Of a stretch of 44,280 nucleotides of DNA, positions 34,198 through 43,091 are shown piece by piece (position 1 is the first letter of the stretch; the number at the start of each line of letters is the position of its first letter). The translations under genes and the position numbers were made by a program. The stretch spans positions 1 through 44,280 of the forward strand of contig JAJBVE010000050.1 in NCBI GenBank assembly GCA_020859995.1. The letters run 5' to 3'. This DNA is from Clostridiales bacterium. Lineage in GTDB: Bacteria; Bacillota; Clostridia; Lachnospirales; Lachnospiraceae. The notes under the pieces were generated by a model. The model was not told the DNA's origin and ran no database searches. It saw nothing but the letters and a program-made list of their open reading frames with translations.

Positions 34198-34983
34198 ATG
34201 GCAAAATTTGTAACAATTGGTGAGAGACTTTCCACCACTGCTCCGGCTGTCAATAAAGCATTTATGGAGAGAGACCCGGAGCCGATTCTCAAAAGAGCAA
34301 AGCAGCAGCTGGATGCAGGTGCTGTTTACCTTGATGTAAACATCGGACCGGCAGAAGGCTATGGCGAGGACCTGATGAAGTGGGCAGTACAGCTTCTTCA
34401 GAGCAACTTTGACAATGTACCGCTTGCTCTCGATACTTCCAACAAGAAGGCCATCGAGGCTGGTATTTCCGTTTACAACCGTTCCAAAGGAAAGCCGATC
34501 GTAAACTCTGCGGATGCTTCCGGCAGAATCGAAAACATCGACCTTGCGGCTGCAAATGACGCGATTGTTATTGCTCTTTGCAACGGCGAAGGCATTGCGA
34601 AGGACAACGATGAGCGCATGGAGTACTGCCAGCTGCTGCTCGAGAGAGGTATGGAGCAGGGCATGGAAGCTACTGATATGTGGTTTGATCCGCTGTTCCT
34701 GGTAGTAAAGGGCATGCAGGACAAGCAGATGGAAATCCTTGAATTCATCAAGATGCTCTCTGACATGGGCTTAAATTCCACCGGCGGCCTTTCTAATAAC
34801 TCAAACGGTATGCCGAAGACCATCCGTCCGATTATGGACTCCGCTCTGGTAGCAATGGCCATGATGCAGGGGCTGATCTCTGCTATCGTGAACCCGAACG
34901 ACCTGCGCCTGATGGAAACCATCAAGTCCTGCGACGTATTTAAGGGCAACACGCTGTATGCGGATTCTTATCTGGAGATCTGA
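34198..34983 (+). CDS. acsE: Methyl-THF:corrinoid iron-sulfur protein methyltransferase
   Basis: Moves the methyl group from 5-methyl-THF to Co(I) of CFeSP. 261-residue pterin-binding TIM barrel: GERLSTTAP, LDVNIGPAEGYGED (Asp for pterin), PIVNSADASG, DPLFLVVKG, TGGLSNNSNGMP. Length matches MeTr (about 262). Starts behind AAAGGAG. Followed by a strong hairpin before acsV. Confidence 0.95.
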   Translation: MAKFVTIGERLSTTAPAVNKAFMERDPEPILKRAKQQLDAGAVYLDVNIGPAEGYGEDLMKWAVQLLQSNFDNVPLALDTSNKKAIEAGISVYNRSKGKPIVNSADASGRIENIDLAAANDAIVIALCNGEGIAKDNDERMEYCQLLLERGMEQGMEATDMWFDPLFLVVKGMQDKQMEILEFIKMLSDMGLNSTGGLSNNSNGMPKTIRPIMDSALVAMAMMQGLISAIVNPNDLRLMETIKSCDVFKGNTLYADSYLEI

Positions 34984-35054
34984 TTTTCAGAAAAACACGA
35001 ATTGAATTCTAGGTAATCCGCTGCTGCGGATAAGGTAATGAGTTTTTTATTCAT

Positions 35055-35115
35055 ATACCCGGGGAGTATACGACTGTCCATTTATATGGAACTGTCTGTA
35101 TACTGCTCCGGGTAT
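35055..35115 (+). other. Long hairpin between acsE and acsV
   Basis: ATACCCGG...AGTATAC (35055-35071) pairs with GTATACTG...CCGGGTAT (35098-35115), with a small internal loop. An inner TCCAT/ATGGA stem lies in the loop. No T tract after it, so it looks like an mRNA stability or processing structure. Confidence 0.6.
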
Positions 35116-35218
35116 CCATTTATACTCGTATATTATTAATTCAGGAGATGCATTTTCAGTTAAAAGTATCTGCTTTTCAGTAGATATAGGACAATATTTT
35201 ACGGAGAGAAGAGAAACT

Positions 35219-37147
35219 ATGTTTAAAGTGACTTTTAAATTCGAAAACGGCAATGAGACAGTCGGCTACGCTCTGGAGGGAGAGAGCCTTCTGGATGTCG
35301 CAAAGAAAATGAACGTGGCCATCGACGCGCCCTGTAATGGAAATGCAGCTTGCGGAAAATGTAAGGTAAAGCTCGTCGGAGGAGAGCTGGACACGAAAAA
35401 GACCAGCCATATCTCTGATGAGGAGTTTGCGCAGGGATGGAGGTTAGCCTGCGTGAGTAAAATTAATGCGGATGTAGAGGTAATGGTACCGGACATTGCT
35501 TCTGCTTACCGCAGTCGGATGAAAGTTGCGGACTTAAGTTCGGCAGAGGAAATACAGATTTTTGAAAAAACAAAGGCTGACATGTCAGAAGCCGGGATTG
35601 AATTTGAAAATGATCTCGACATCATCACTGTGACTATGGAAGAACCTTCGCTGGACGACACAATGCCGGATAACGAGAGGCTTACCTGGGCGGTGGATGC
35701 AGCCTGTGGTGTGGAAAAGGTAAAGCTTCCGTTTGCCGTACTTCAGAAGCTTTCCGAGACTCTGCGCAAGAGCCGCTTTGAATTGAAATGCATCATCCGC
35801 AAAGCTTCGGAAAAAGTAGAAGTACTGGATATTTTTCCAGCCACGGAAGAACCAAGGATCTGCGGTCTGGCTGTGGACATCGGCACAACGACGGTATCTG
35901 CTCTGATTATCGACATGCGCACGGGTGAAATTCTCGCGAAGGGTTCCTCCGGAAACGGACAGATTCGCTATGGCGCGGATGTGATCAACCGCATCATCGA
36001 GCAGCAGAAAGAGGGCGGACGTAAGAAGCTGCAGGACGCGATCATCAAAGAGACGCTCAATCCGATGATTCATCAGATGTGCGGCTCGATTGGCATCAAG
36101 CCGCGGCAGATCTATCGCGCATGCATAGCGGGCAATACGACCATGAATCATCTGCTGCTGGGGGTAGACGCGGATCCGGTCCGTATGGAGCCGTTTATCC
36201 CGACCTTTTTCGAGACGAACTCAGTCTACGCGCACGACCTTGGTCTGCATCTTTATGAGCATGCCCGGGTTATTATGTCCCCGAATATCGGAAGCTATGT
36301 GGGCGGAGACATCACCGCCGGCACTCTTGCCAGCACGATCTGGAACAAAGAGGAAATGTCCCTGTTTATCGACCTTGGCACCAACGGTGAGCTGGTGTTT
36401 GGCAATTCGGAATTTATGATGAGCTGTGCCTGCTCCGCAGGACCCGCGTTTGAGGGCGGCGATATCAGCTGTGGCATGCGTGCAACGGATGGCGCGATCG
36501 AAGCCTGCGCCATCGACAAAGAGACGATGGAGCCGACATTTACCATCGTCGGAGATGAAGGGCAGAAGCCCGTGGGCTTGTGCGGCTCCGGCATTATTGA
36601 TGTGATCAGTGAGCTGTTCCGCTGTGGGATCATCAGTCCGAAGGGCAAATTTATTCGTGAGGGTGCGCGTGTCCGCCATGACCAGTACGGCATGGGAAGC
36701 TATGTCCTGGCCTACAAAAAAGATGCAGCATCTGTAAAAGACATCGAGATCACGGAGGTCGACATCGACAGCTTCATCCGCGCGAAGGGCGCCATCTTTT
36801 CCGCCATCCGCGTCATGCTGCAGTCTCTGGACTTCGATGTGTCCATGATCGACCATGTATACGTAGCCGGAGGTATTGGCAGCGGTATCAACATGCGCAA
36901 TGCTGTGTCCATCGGCATGTTCCCGGACATTGAGATGGAAAAATTCACTTATATCGGCAATTCCTCCCTGTCCGGCGCGTACGCAATCCTGTTCTCCTCG
37001 GAAGCCGAGGCGAAGGTATCCGAGGTCGCGCACAACATGACCTACCTCGAGCTCAGCAACGAGCCAACTTACATGGATGAATTTGTCGCCAGCTGCTTTT
37101 TGCCGCACACAGACGCGGGGCTGTTCCCATCCGTGACGATGAAGTAG
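35219..37147 (+). CDS. acsV: Reductive activator of corrinoid iron-sulfur protein (RACo)
   Basis: Re-reduces accidentally oxidised Co(II) CFeSP to Co(I), coupled to ATP. 642 residues. N-terminal [2Fe-2S] ferredoxin domain with Cys39, Cys45, Cys48 and Cys78 (CNGNAACGKC, then WRLACVS). A linker domain, then the ASKHA ATPase domain starting DIGTTTVSALIID at about 220, with LGTNGELVFG and CGSGIIDVISEL (DUF4445 region). Starts behind GGAGAGAAG. Last gene of the CODH/ACS block before a new promoter. Confidence 0.94.
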   Translation: MFKVTFKFENGNETVGYALEGESLLDVAKKMNVAIDAPCNGNAACGKCKVKLVGGELDTKKTSHISDEEFAQGWRLACVSKINADVEVMVPDIASAYRSRMKVADLSSAEEIQIFEKTKADMSEAGIEFENDLDIITVTMEEPSLDDTMPDNERLTWAVDAACGVEKVKLPFAVLQKLSETLRKSRFELKCIIRKASEKVEVLDIFPATEEPRICGLAVDIGTTTVSALIIDMRTGEILAKGSSGNGQIRYGADVINRIIEQQKEGGRKKLQDAIIKETLNPMIHQMCGSIGIKPRQIYRACIAGNTTMNHLLLGVDADPVRMEPFIPTFFETNSVYAHDLGLHLYEHARVIMSPNIGSYVGGDITAGTLASTIWNKEEMSLFIDLGTNGELVFGNSEFMMSCACSAGPAFEGGDISCGMRATDGAIEACAIDKETMEPTFTIVGDEGQKPVGLCGSGIIDVISELFRCGIISPKGKFIREGARVRHDQYGMGSYVLAYKKDAASVKDIEITEVDIDSFIRAKGAIFSAIRVMLQSLDFDVSMIDHVYVAGGIGSGINMRNAVSIGMFPDIEMEKFTYIGNSSLSGAYAILFSSEAEAKVSEVAHNMTYLELSNEPTYMDEFVASCFLPHTDAGLFPSVTMK

Positions 37148-37181
37148 TTTTTTATGAAATATTAGGTACACGTTCACACGT

Positions 37182-37205
37182 GGCACGCACACCACTGTGC
37201 GTGCC
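37182..37205 (+). terminator. Hairpin after acsV, possible terminator
   Basis: Perfect 9-bp stem GGCACGCAC (37182-37190) / GTGCGTGCC (37197-37205), followed only by CGTTT. Confidence 0.5.
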
Positions 37206-37305
37206 CGTTTCACACCGACCGAAGCGTGGTTGAGCCGCGGAGAGAACGGGTAACGATTTTGATGAAAAGCTTAAGTGCAAAATGTGAAACCGGACAAGAA
37301 TTTGC

Positions 37306-37334
37306 TTGAAAAACAGCGTCTAAAGGGATACAAT
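37306..37334 (+). promoter_or_regulatory. Promoter of the rnfC2-metV-metF unit
   Basis: TTGAAA (37306-37311), a 17-base spacer, TACAAT (37329-37334). The leader is about 85 bases to the start at 37425, with an AAGGAGGTGA ribosome site. Confidence 0.8.
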
Positions 37335-37424
37335 AAGAACGAATTTCAGAAGCCCTTTCTGAATGAATCTGCGCAGCCGCAAACGATAAGCCGCTGCGCA
37401 CCAATCTAATAAGGAGGTGAGCGT

Positions 37425-39407
37425 TTGGAAGACTACACCAAATACAGGCTAAAAGATCGTGAAGAGCTCTCGGCGGTGCTATCCGGAACCGATCAGATCT
37501 TTGTCATTGCCTGTAATAAATGCTTCAAGGAGTTTCACACGATTGAAGAGCCGGAGCTGGCTGAGTTCGAAAAAATTGCTGCCGAGGAAGGAAAGACCAT
37601 CACGGGAAGCGCGAGGGTCGATTTTTTGTGTAACAAAACGCAGACGGCAAGAAAGCTTGCGGACATGATTCCGGAAGGCACAGAGAATGTTTTTGTGATT
37701 TCGTGCGGACTTGGTGTCCAGACGGTTGCAGATCTGATGCTGCAGCGGGAATCAGGTCCTGTTTCTGTATACGCAGCCGCAGACTCTTTGAATTATACGG
37801 GTCATCACGGCATGGCTCTAACGGAAAAGCGCTGCGATGCGTGCGCGCAGTGCTATCTGAATATTACTGGAGGAATCTGCCCGATCGTGGATTGCTCCAA
37901 GAGCCTGGTAAATGGACAGTGCGGCGGCGCCAAAAACGGCAAATGCGAAGTGGATCCAAACAAGGACTGCGCATGGGAGAAAATATACCAGCGCTTGAAA
38001 AAGCAGGGACGTCTGGAGGAGTTTCTGCAGCAGCCAGTGCAGCTGCGGGATTATTCAAAGACGGATTACAAATTTGTACATAATTATGTAGCCTCTATCC
38101 GGGAAAAGAGCCTGGATGGCTACTATGGCGGTGTACATCCGCTGGAGCACAAGGAGTTTACAGAGAATCTGCCGCTTCAGAAGTTCCCGGAGCCGGAGAT
38201 TGTGGCGATTCCGCTCTCCATGCATGCGGGAGCTCCTGCGACACCGGTGGTGGCAGTGGGAGATACCGTGAAGGTCGGACAGAAGATCGGCGAGTCGGCC
38301 GGGTTTATCAGCAGTCCGGTGCATTCCAGCGTCAGCGGTACCGTGATAGCAATCGAAGAGCGCGGCCATGCGACCAGAGGCACCTGTCCGGCAGTTGTGA
38401 TCCGCTCCGATGGCAAAAATACGCTGGATGAGTCTGTACGGCCGCAGAAGTCTCTGGAAGAGCTGACGCCGGATGAGATTATCACGATTGTTAAGGAAGC
38501 CGGTATTGTCGGCATGGGCGGCGCAGGATTCCCAACCTCTGTGAAGCTCAAACCCGCCAAGCCGGTGGATACGATTCTTCTGAACGGCTGCGAGTGTGAG
38601 CCGTATCTGACGGCAGACCACAGAGTCATGCTCGAATACGCAGATGACATCGTATTTGGTCTGCGGGCGATTGTAAAGACTGTCGGCGCCGAAAAGGGCC
38701 TGATTGTGATCGAGGATAATAAGCCGGATGCGGTCGAGCTGATGAAGGCAAAGGTGGCGGATTATGACAATCTTGATGTAGTAGTTGCCAGAACAAAGTA
38801 TCCGCAGGGCGCAGAAAAAATGCTGATCAAACGTGTGCTGAAACGCCAGGTACCGAGCGGCGGTCTGCCGGCGGATGTCGGCTGTGTGGTAAGCAACATC
38901 AGCACCACCAAGGCGATCTCTGACGCGATCCAAAAGGGCATGCCGCTCATCGAGCGTGCAGTCACCGTGACCGGCGAGCGTTTGAAGAACCCGGGCAATT
39001 ATATGGTAAAGATCGGTACCAATACAAAGGATCTGATCGATTATTGCGGCGGTGTAACCGGAGACGGTGAGATCACCTATAAGGCCGGCGGTCCGATGAT
39101 GGGATTTGTCCTTAATGATCTGAACGTGCCGATTATGAAGGGTTCCAACGGTATTATCTGCGTGGATACTGATCATACAGCGGAACAGCCCTGCATCAAA
39201 TGCGGCCGCTGCATGGATGTCTGTCCGATGGAGCTCTCTCCTTTGTATTTCGCGAAATACGCGGATGAGGAAAACTGGCAGGGCATGAAGGACATGCATG
39301 TCATGGACTGCCTGGAATGCCGCTGCTGCGAGTACATCTGCTCCTCCAAGATTCCGCTGGTGACAAAGATCAAGGCCGGAAAGACGGCAGTAAGGGGGAT
39401 GAAGTGA
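37425..39407 (+). CDS. rnfC2: RnfC2: MetV-like domain fused to an RnfC-like NADH dehydrogenase domain
   Basis: Predicted electron-input subunit of the NADH-dependent methylene-THF reductase MetF-MetV-RnfC2. 660 residues. Residues 1-~210 resemble the neighbouring metV product (shared CYLNITGGICPI, NGQCGGAK and GKCEVDPNKDC blocks). From ~228 it is RnfC: GGVHPLEHKEFT, the NADH/FMN loop GMGGAGFPTSVKL at ~361-373, and two ferredoxin sites, CIKCGRCMDVCP (Cys590, 593, 596, 600) and CLECRCCEYIC (Cys629, 632, 635, 639). Start TTG 37425, behind AAGGAGGTGA. Not the Rnf membrane complex subunit: no rnfDGEAB genes follow, but metV and metF do. Confidence 0.88.
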   Translation: MEDYTKYRLKDREELSAVLSGTDQIFVIACNKCFKEFHTIEEPELAEFEKIAAEEGKTITGSARVDFLCNKTQTARKLADMIPEGTENVFVISCGLGVQTVADLMLQRESGPVSVYAAADSLNYTGHHGMALTEKRCDACAQCYLNITGGICPIVDCSKSLVNGQCGGAKNGKCEVDPNKDCAWEKIYQRLKKQGRLEEFLQQPVQLRDYSKTDYKFVHNYVASIREKSLDGYYGGVHPLEHKEFTENLPLQKFPEPEIVAIPLSMHAGAPATPVVAVGDTVKVGQKIGESAGFISSPVHSSVSGTVIAIEERGHATRGTCPAVVIRSDGKNTLDESVRPQKSLEELTPDEIITIVKEAGIVGMGGAGFPTSVKLKPAKPVDTILLNGCECEPYLTADHRVMLEYADDIVFGLRAIVKTVGAEKGLIVIEDNKPDAVELMKAKVADYDNLDVVVARTKYPQGAEKMLIKRVLKRQVPSGGLPADVGCVVSNISTTKAISDAIQKGMPLIERAVTVTGERLKNPGNYMVKIGTNTKDLIDYCGGVTGDGEITYKAGGPMMGFVLNDLNVPIMKGSNGIICVDTDHTAEQPCIKCGRCMDVCPMELSPLYFAKYADEENWQGMKDMHVMDCLECRCCEYICSSKIPLVTKIKAGKTAVRGMK

Positions 39408-39408
39408 T

Positions 39409-40032
39409 ATGCTGATTACCGAATTAAAATCAAAAGAGACCATTCACTCCCTCGCTGATGGCAAAAAGGTTTTCATCATCAATTGCTTTGGATGCCGCGA
39501 GGTGTATTTCCCGCTTGAGGAAGCGGCACAGCTCCAGGAGGAGCTTACTGCCTCCGGCAATGTGACCGGGATCATGACGACGGATTATATTTGTAATCCT
39601 GAAAATTTAAAGGTTCGTCTGGAAGGTCACAAAGCGGAAGTGGATGCGGCTGAGGTGGTACTTGTCTTTTCCTGCGGCGTTGGTGTGCAGACCGTCGCTT
39701 CTTATTTTGAAGATAAAACAGTTTGCGCTTGCTGTGATACCAGCCGTCTGCCGGGATTTCAGGGCGTCACGCCTCTGGAATACGACTGCGGCCAGTGCGG
39801 AGAGTGCTATCTGAATCTGACCGGCGGCATCTGCCCAATCACAGCCTGCTCCAAGAGCCTTTTGAATGGCCAGTGCGGCGGAGCAAAGAAGGGCAAGTGT
39901 GAAGTCGATCCCAATATGGATTGCGGCTGGGAGCGAATCTATCGGCGGCTGGAGGCCATCGGCCGGCTGGATGCGCTGAAATGTCCGACCCAGATCCGCA
40001 ATTATGCTACGGATGAGGCTGTATCTAAATGA
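39409..40032 (+). CDS. metV: Methylene-THF reductase zinc-finger subunit MetV
   Basis: 207-residue partner of MetF (methylene-tetrahydrofolate reductase C-terminal/zinc-binding family). N-terminal FIINCFGCREVYF, CGVGVQTVAS, then the Cys-rich section CGQCGECYLNLTGGICPI, GQCGGAKKGKC, DPNMDCGWERIYRRL. It is a clear relative of the N-terminal part of the preceding gene, so the operon holds two MetV modules. Starts 1 base after the rnfC2 stop, with GGGGGATG ahead. The 231-base gap to metF holds a small GCAGGA/TCCTGC hairpin (40096-40110) only. Confidence 0.9.
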   Translation: MLITELKSKETIHSLADGKKVFIINCFGCREVYFPLEEAAQLQEELTASGNVTGIMTTDYICNPENLKVRLEGHKAEVDAAEVVLVFSCGVGVQTVASYFEDKTVCACCDTSRLPGFQGVTPLEYDCGQCGECYLNLTGGICPITACSKSLLNGQCGGAKKGKCEVDPNMDCGWERIYRRLEAIGRLDALKCPTQIRNYATDEAVSK

Positions 40033-40210
40033 CATTCCGTGCTGTGCATATTGACTGCGAAATGACTCGGGCGTTCTCAATAATGGCTGTCGTCAGCAGG
40101 ACATTCCTGCGTGAATGTAGCAACTTTATTTTTGGATCGTTTGGCTATAAGGCATGGTTAAAAAATGCTGACAGGTAAGAATACAGGCAGAAAAATTACA
40201 GCAGTCAAAG

Positions 40211-40239
40211 TTAAAAGTGCACAGACAAGGATCTATATC
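40211..40239 (+). promoter_or_regulatory. Weak candidate promoter for metF
   Basis: TTAAAA (40211-40216), a 17-base spacer, TATATC (40234-40239): four of six matches in each box. Confidence 0.3.
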
Positions 40240-40263
40240 ATATAAAAACAGGAGTGACAAATC

Positions 40264-41142
40264 ATGAAAATCACAGAATTATTTGAACAGGGTGAGTTTG
40301 TGGTCACGGCGGAAGTCGGACCGCCCAAGGGGTGTCACATTGAAAACCTGCTGGAGGAGGCAAAGACCTATTTAAGCGGAATTTCTGCAGTCAATGTAAC
40401 GGATAATCAGTCTTCCGTTATGCGTCTTGGCTCTTTGGCTACCTGTAAAGCCTTAAAGGACGAAGGCCTGACCCCGATCTTCCAGATCACCTGCCGCGAC
40501 CGCAATAGGATCGCACTGCAGTCGGATCTTTTAAGCGCGGCCATGCTCGGGATTGAGAACGTGCTGCTGCTGACCGGTGACCATACCAAGATGGGCGACC
40601 ATCCGCAGGCAAAACCGGTCTTTGACCTGGATTCCGTTTCCCTGCTTCACACAGCGAAGCTGCTGGAAGAGGGCGTAGATCTCGGCGGCAACAAGCTGGT
40701 CGGCGAGCCGCCGAAATTCGCCAAGGGCGCGGTCGTATCGCCCTGCAGTGACTCGGTGGACGCACAGCTTGCGAAGATGGAGCGCAAGGTAGCCGCAGGC
40801 GCGGATTACTTCCAGACGCAGGCGGTCTATGAGCCGGAGAAGTTTATCAAGTTCATGGAGAAGGCGAAGCAGTTTGGCAAGCCGGTGCAGCTGGGTATCG
40901 TGATCCCGAAGTCCGCCGGCATGGCAAAGTATATGAATGATAACGTAGCCGGTATTCATGTGCCGCAGGAAATGCTTGACGAGCTTCGCGCGGACAAGGA
41001 AAAGACCAAAGCAGGGATCACCGGTGTAGAGATTGCGGCACGCATCATCAAAGAATGCAGACCGTACTGCCAGGGCGTCCACATCATGGCGCTTGGCTGG
41101 GAATCCAAGGTTCCGGCGTTACTGGAACAGGCCGGGATCTGA
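40264..41142 (+). CDS. metF: Methylenetetrahydrofolate reductase MetF
   Basis: Flavin enzyme reducing methylene-THF to methyl-THF. 292-residue TIM barrel: FVVTAEVGPPKG with the catalytic Glu, SAVNVTDNQS, FQITCRDRNR, NVLLLTGDH, QTQAVYEPEKF, and GVHIMALGWE at the end. Length typical of MetF. Behind CAGGAGTG. Terminator at 41264. Confidence 0.95.
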   Translation: MKITELFEQGEFVVTAEVGPPKGCHIENLLEEAKTYLSGISAVNVTDNQSSVMRLGSLATCKALKDEGLTPIFQITCRDRNRIALQSDLLSAAMLGIENVLLLTGDHTKMGDHPQAKPVFDLDSVSLLHTAKLLEEGVDLGGNKLVGEPPKFAKGAVVSPCSDSVDAQLAKMERKVAAGADYFQTQAVYEPEKFIKFMEKAKQFGKPVQLGIVIPKSAGMAKYMNDNVAGIHVPQEMLDELRADKEKTKAGITGVEIAARIIKECRPYCQGVHIMALGWESKVPALLEQAGI

Positions 41143-41263
41143 TCTGAAGTGAAGTCAGTTGCTGTAAATCTTGCGTCTGGCAGGAACAGACTCGGGATGT
41201 TTTCCGGGATGCTTTCTTCTGCCAGGCGTGAGCCATCAGCAGGCGGTAATATAAAGATCGAAT

Positions 41264-41288
41264 AGGGGAACTGAGATGTTCCCTTTTT
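41264..41288 (+). terminator. Terminator after metF
   Basis: GGGAAC (41266-41271) with GTTCCC (41278-41283), flanked by AG/TT, followed by TTTTT. The rest of the 305-base gap 41143-41447 shows no gene or clear promoter. Confidence 0.8.
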
Positions 41289-41447
41289 CAAAAGCAGGGC
41301 TGCAGCAGAAAATTTCTGTTTCATACAACTGTATTGCAAGCAGGAAATTTCTGGCCTTCTCAAATTCCCAGAAAAAAACAGATTTGATGACATAAAATAC
41401 GGCCTGGGCTTATATCATACAGACTTACTAAGGCAGGAGCATACAGG

Positions 41448-42086
41448 ATGGAGATTACATACGACAAAGACAACAAAGAGCGCGTGCCGTTTGAACATTA
41501 TCTTGCTGATTACCAGAAGGCAGACCCGCATGAGCTTGCTATGCGTACCGGGACAGCCTATGACGATGAAAAGCAATCCTTTCGGCTGAAATTTATCGGC
41601 AGATGGTACGAGGTAAGTTTTCCGGAGTTTTCCGTTTCCTCAGAATCAGAAACGGAAGATTATCTGCCTCTAGTGTCGATGAATGCAGCCAGAATTCTGG
41701 TGATCCGGTTTTTGCTGGAAGGCTGCGCTGCAGGGAGCACAGGCAAATTTCTGACCTACCGCGAGGTTCCCTGGGGAGAGGTTTACTACCGGCAGTTCAG
41801 CGGCCGATGCCTGAGCAGGCTGGCGTTTTCCTATGGAAACCGGCTGGATCAGTTTTGTGCAGCTCTGGAGAAAATGGGCGCGAAAAAGCTTTCTCAGGGC
41901 GATGCCGGCTATGAAATCGAAATTTTTACTGGCTTTTGGATCTGCTTTCTCATCTGGGCAGGTGACGAAGAATTCCCGCCGTCCGCTCAGATACTTTTCA
42001 GCGATAACTTTGCTGCTGCTTTTCACGCGGAGGATCTGGTGGTTGCATGCGACGTTCTGATTGGGACGATGAAAGCCCAGAACTGA
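41448..42086 (+). CDS. DUF3786 domain-containing protein
   Basis: 212-residue soluble protein of unknown function recognised as DUF3786, a family seen mainly in acetogens, methanogens and related anaerobes. Visible parts: FRLKFIGRWYEVSFPEF early; NAARILVIRFLLEGCAAG; the YREVPWGEVYYRQFSGRC stretch; a hydrophobic GFWICFLIWAGDEEFPPSA; and the conserved-looking LFSDNFAAAFHAEDLV at the end. No signal peptide. Starts behind AAGGCAGGAG. Its place between metF and fchA suggests a role in one-carbon or corrinoid metabolism, by association only. Confidence 0.75.
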   Translation: MEITYDKDNKERVPFEHYLADYQKADPHELAMRTGTAYDDEKQSFRLKFIGRWYEVSFPEFSVSSESETEDYLPLVSMNAARILVIRFLLEGCAAGSTGKFLTYREVPWGEVYYRQFSGRCLSRLAFSYGNRLDQFCAALEKMGAKKLSQGDAGYEIEIFTGFWICFLIWAGDEEFPPSAQILFSDNFAAAFHAEDLVVACDVLIGTMKAQN

Positions 42087-42149
42087 GTAAATGGTGTTAT
42101 ACCAGATTCCGATCAGGATAAATCGCAATATACTGGCATGGAAAAGCAA

Positions 42150-42227
42150 ACGAATCCATAGCTTTGATACGGAAAGACTGACGAATCCATAGCTTTTTTA
42201 CACAGAATAGCAGACGTATCCATAGCT
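42150..42227 (+). repeat. Three short direct repeats at ~32-bp spacing before fchA
   Basis: ACGAATCCATAGCTT occurs at 42150-42164 and 42181-42195, with a variant ACGTATCCATAGCT at 42214-42227; the intervals are 31 and 33 bases. Too few and too short for CRISPR. Could be a regulator-binding array (three helical turns apart) or a minor tandem duplication. The rest of 42087-42355 shows nothing clear. Confidence 0.6.
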
Positions 42228-42355
42228 GTGGGCAGGCATATTCGGCTGTACACAAAGCCTGGCTATGTGATACTGGTCATACAAGAGGATGTTTACAGGA
42301 TTTGCGGGATGCATCTGCACAGAATAGGCATCCGAACAGAAAAAGGAGGACACTC

Positions 42356-42988
42356 ATGGGATTTTCAACAGTACCTTGCAATGAATTTGTGGAAGTGCTT
42401 GCTTCAAAAGCACCGGTACCGGGCGGCGGCGGTGCGTCGGCGCTTGTAGGCGCAGTAGGCACTGCGCTTGGCAACATGGTCGGCAGCCTGACCGTTGGAA
42501 AGAAAAAATATGCCGACGTTGAAGACGAGATGTGGGAGCTTAAGAAAAAATGTGACAAGCTCCAGGCAGAGCTTCTTACACTCGTGGAAAAAGACGCGGA
42601 AGTGTTTGAGCCGCTCTCAAAGGCCTATGGTATGCCGCGTGCGACGGAGGAAGAAAAAGCAGAGAAGGCCCGTGTCATGGAAATCGTTCTGAAGGATGCC
42701 TGCTCAGTTCCGATGGAAATCATGGAAAAATGCTGTGAGGCCATTGAGCTGATCAAAGAATTTGCCGCGAAGGGTTCTGCTCTGGCAATCAGCGACGCTG
42801 GTGTGGGCGCGGTATTTTGCAAGGCAGCTCTGCAGGGCGCGAGTCTGAATGTCTATATCAATACAAAGTCCATGGCCAACCGGGAATATGCCGAAGAACT
42901 GAACGCAAAGGCAGACGCCATGCTCGCAAAATATCCGGCAATGGCGGATGAAATCTATGAGAGCGTCCTGGCAAGACTGAAGGGCTGA
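42356..42988 (+). CDS. fchA: Methenyltetrahydrofolate cyclohydrolase FchA
   Basis: Interconverts 5,10-methenyl-THF and 10-formyl-THF; belongs to the cyclodeaminase/cyclohydrolase family. 210 residues, helical: PCNEFVEVLASKAPVPGGGGASALVG with the conserved Gly run at the N-terminus (about 6-31), YADVEDEMWELKKK, and SDAGVGAVFCKAALQGA. Start 42356 (MGFSTVP) behind AAAAGGAGG; 18 codons from 42302 upstream are excluded. folD follows, and both activities act on the same folate intermediate. Confidence 0.92.
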   Translation: MGFSTVPCNEFVEVLASKAPVPGGGGASALVGAVGTALGNMVGSLTVGKKKYADVEDEMWELKKKCDKLQAELLTLVEKDAEVFEPLSKAYGMPRATEEEKAEKARVMEIVLKDACSVPMEIMEKCCEAIELIKEFAAKGSALAISDAGVGAVFCKAALQGASLNVYINTKSMANREYAEELNAKADAMLAKYPAMADEIYESVLARLKG

Positions 42989-43014
42989 TTCGAAAAGCAG
43001 AAACGTCCGCTTAT

Positions 43015-43043
43015 TCGAAAGGCTATCATTCAAAAGCTATAAT
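43015..43043 (+). promoter_or_regulatory. Candidate promoter of folD
   Basis: TCGAAA (43015-43020), a 17-base spacer, and a perfect TATAAT (43038-43043). Confidence 0.45.
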
Positions 43044-43091
43044 AAAAAGGTTTTAATAGAAATTCCGAAAATAAATATGGAGGAAAAAATC

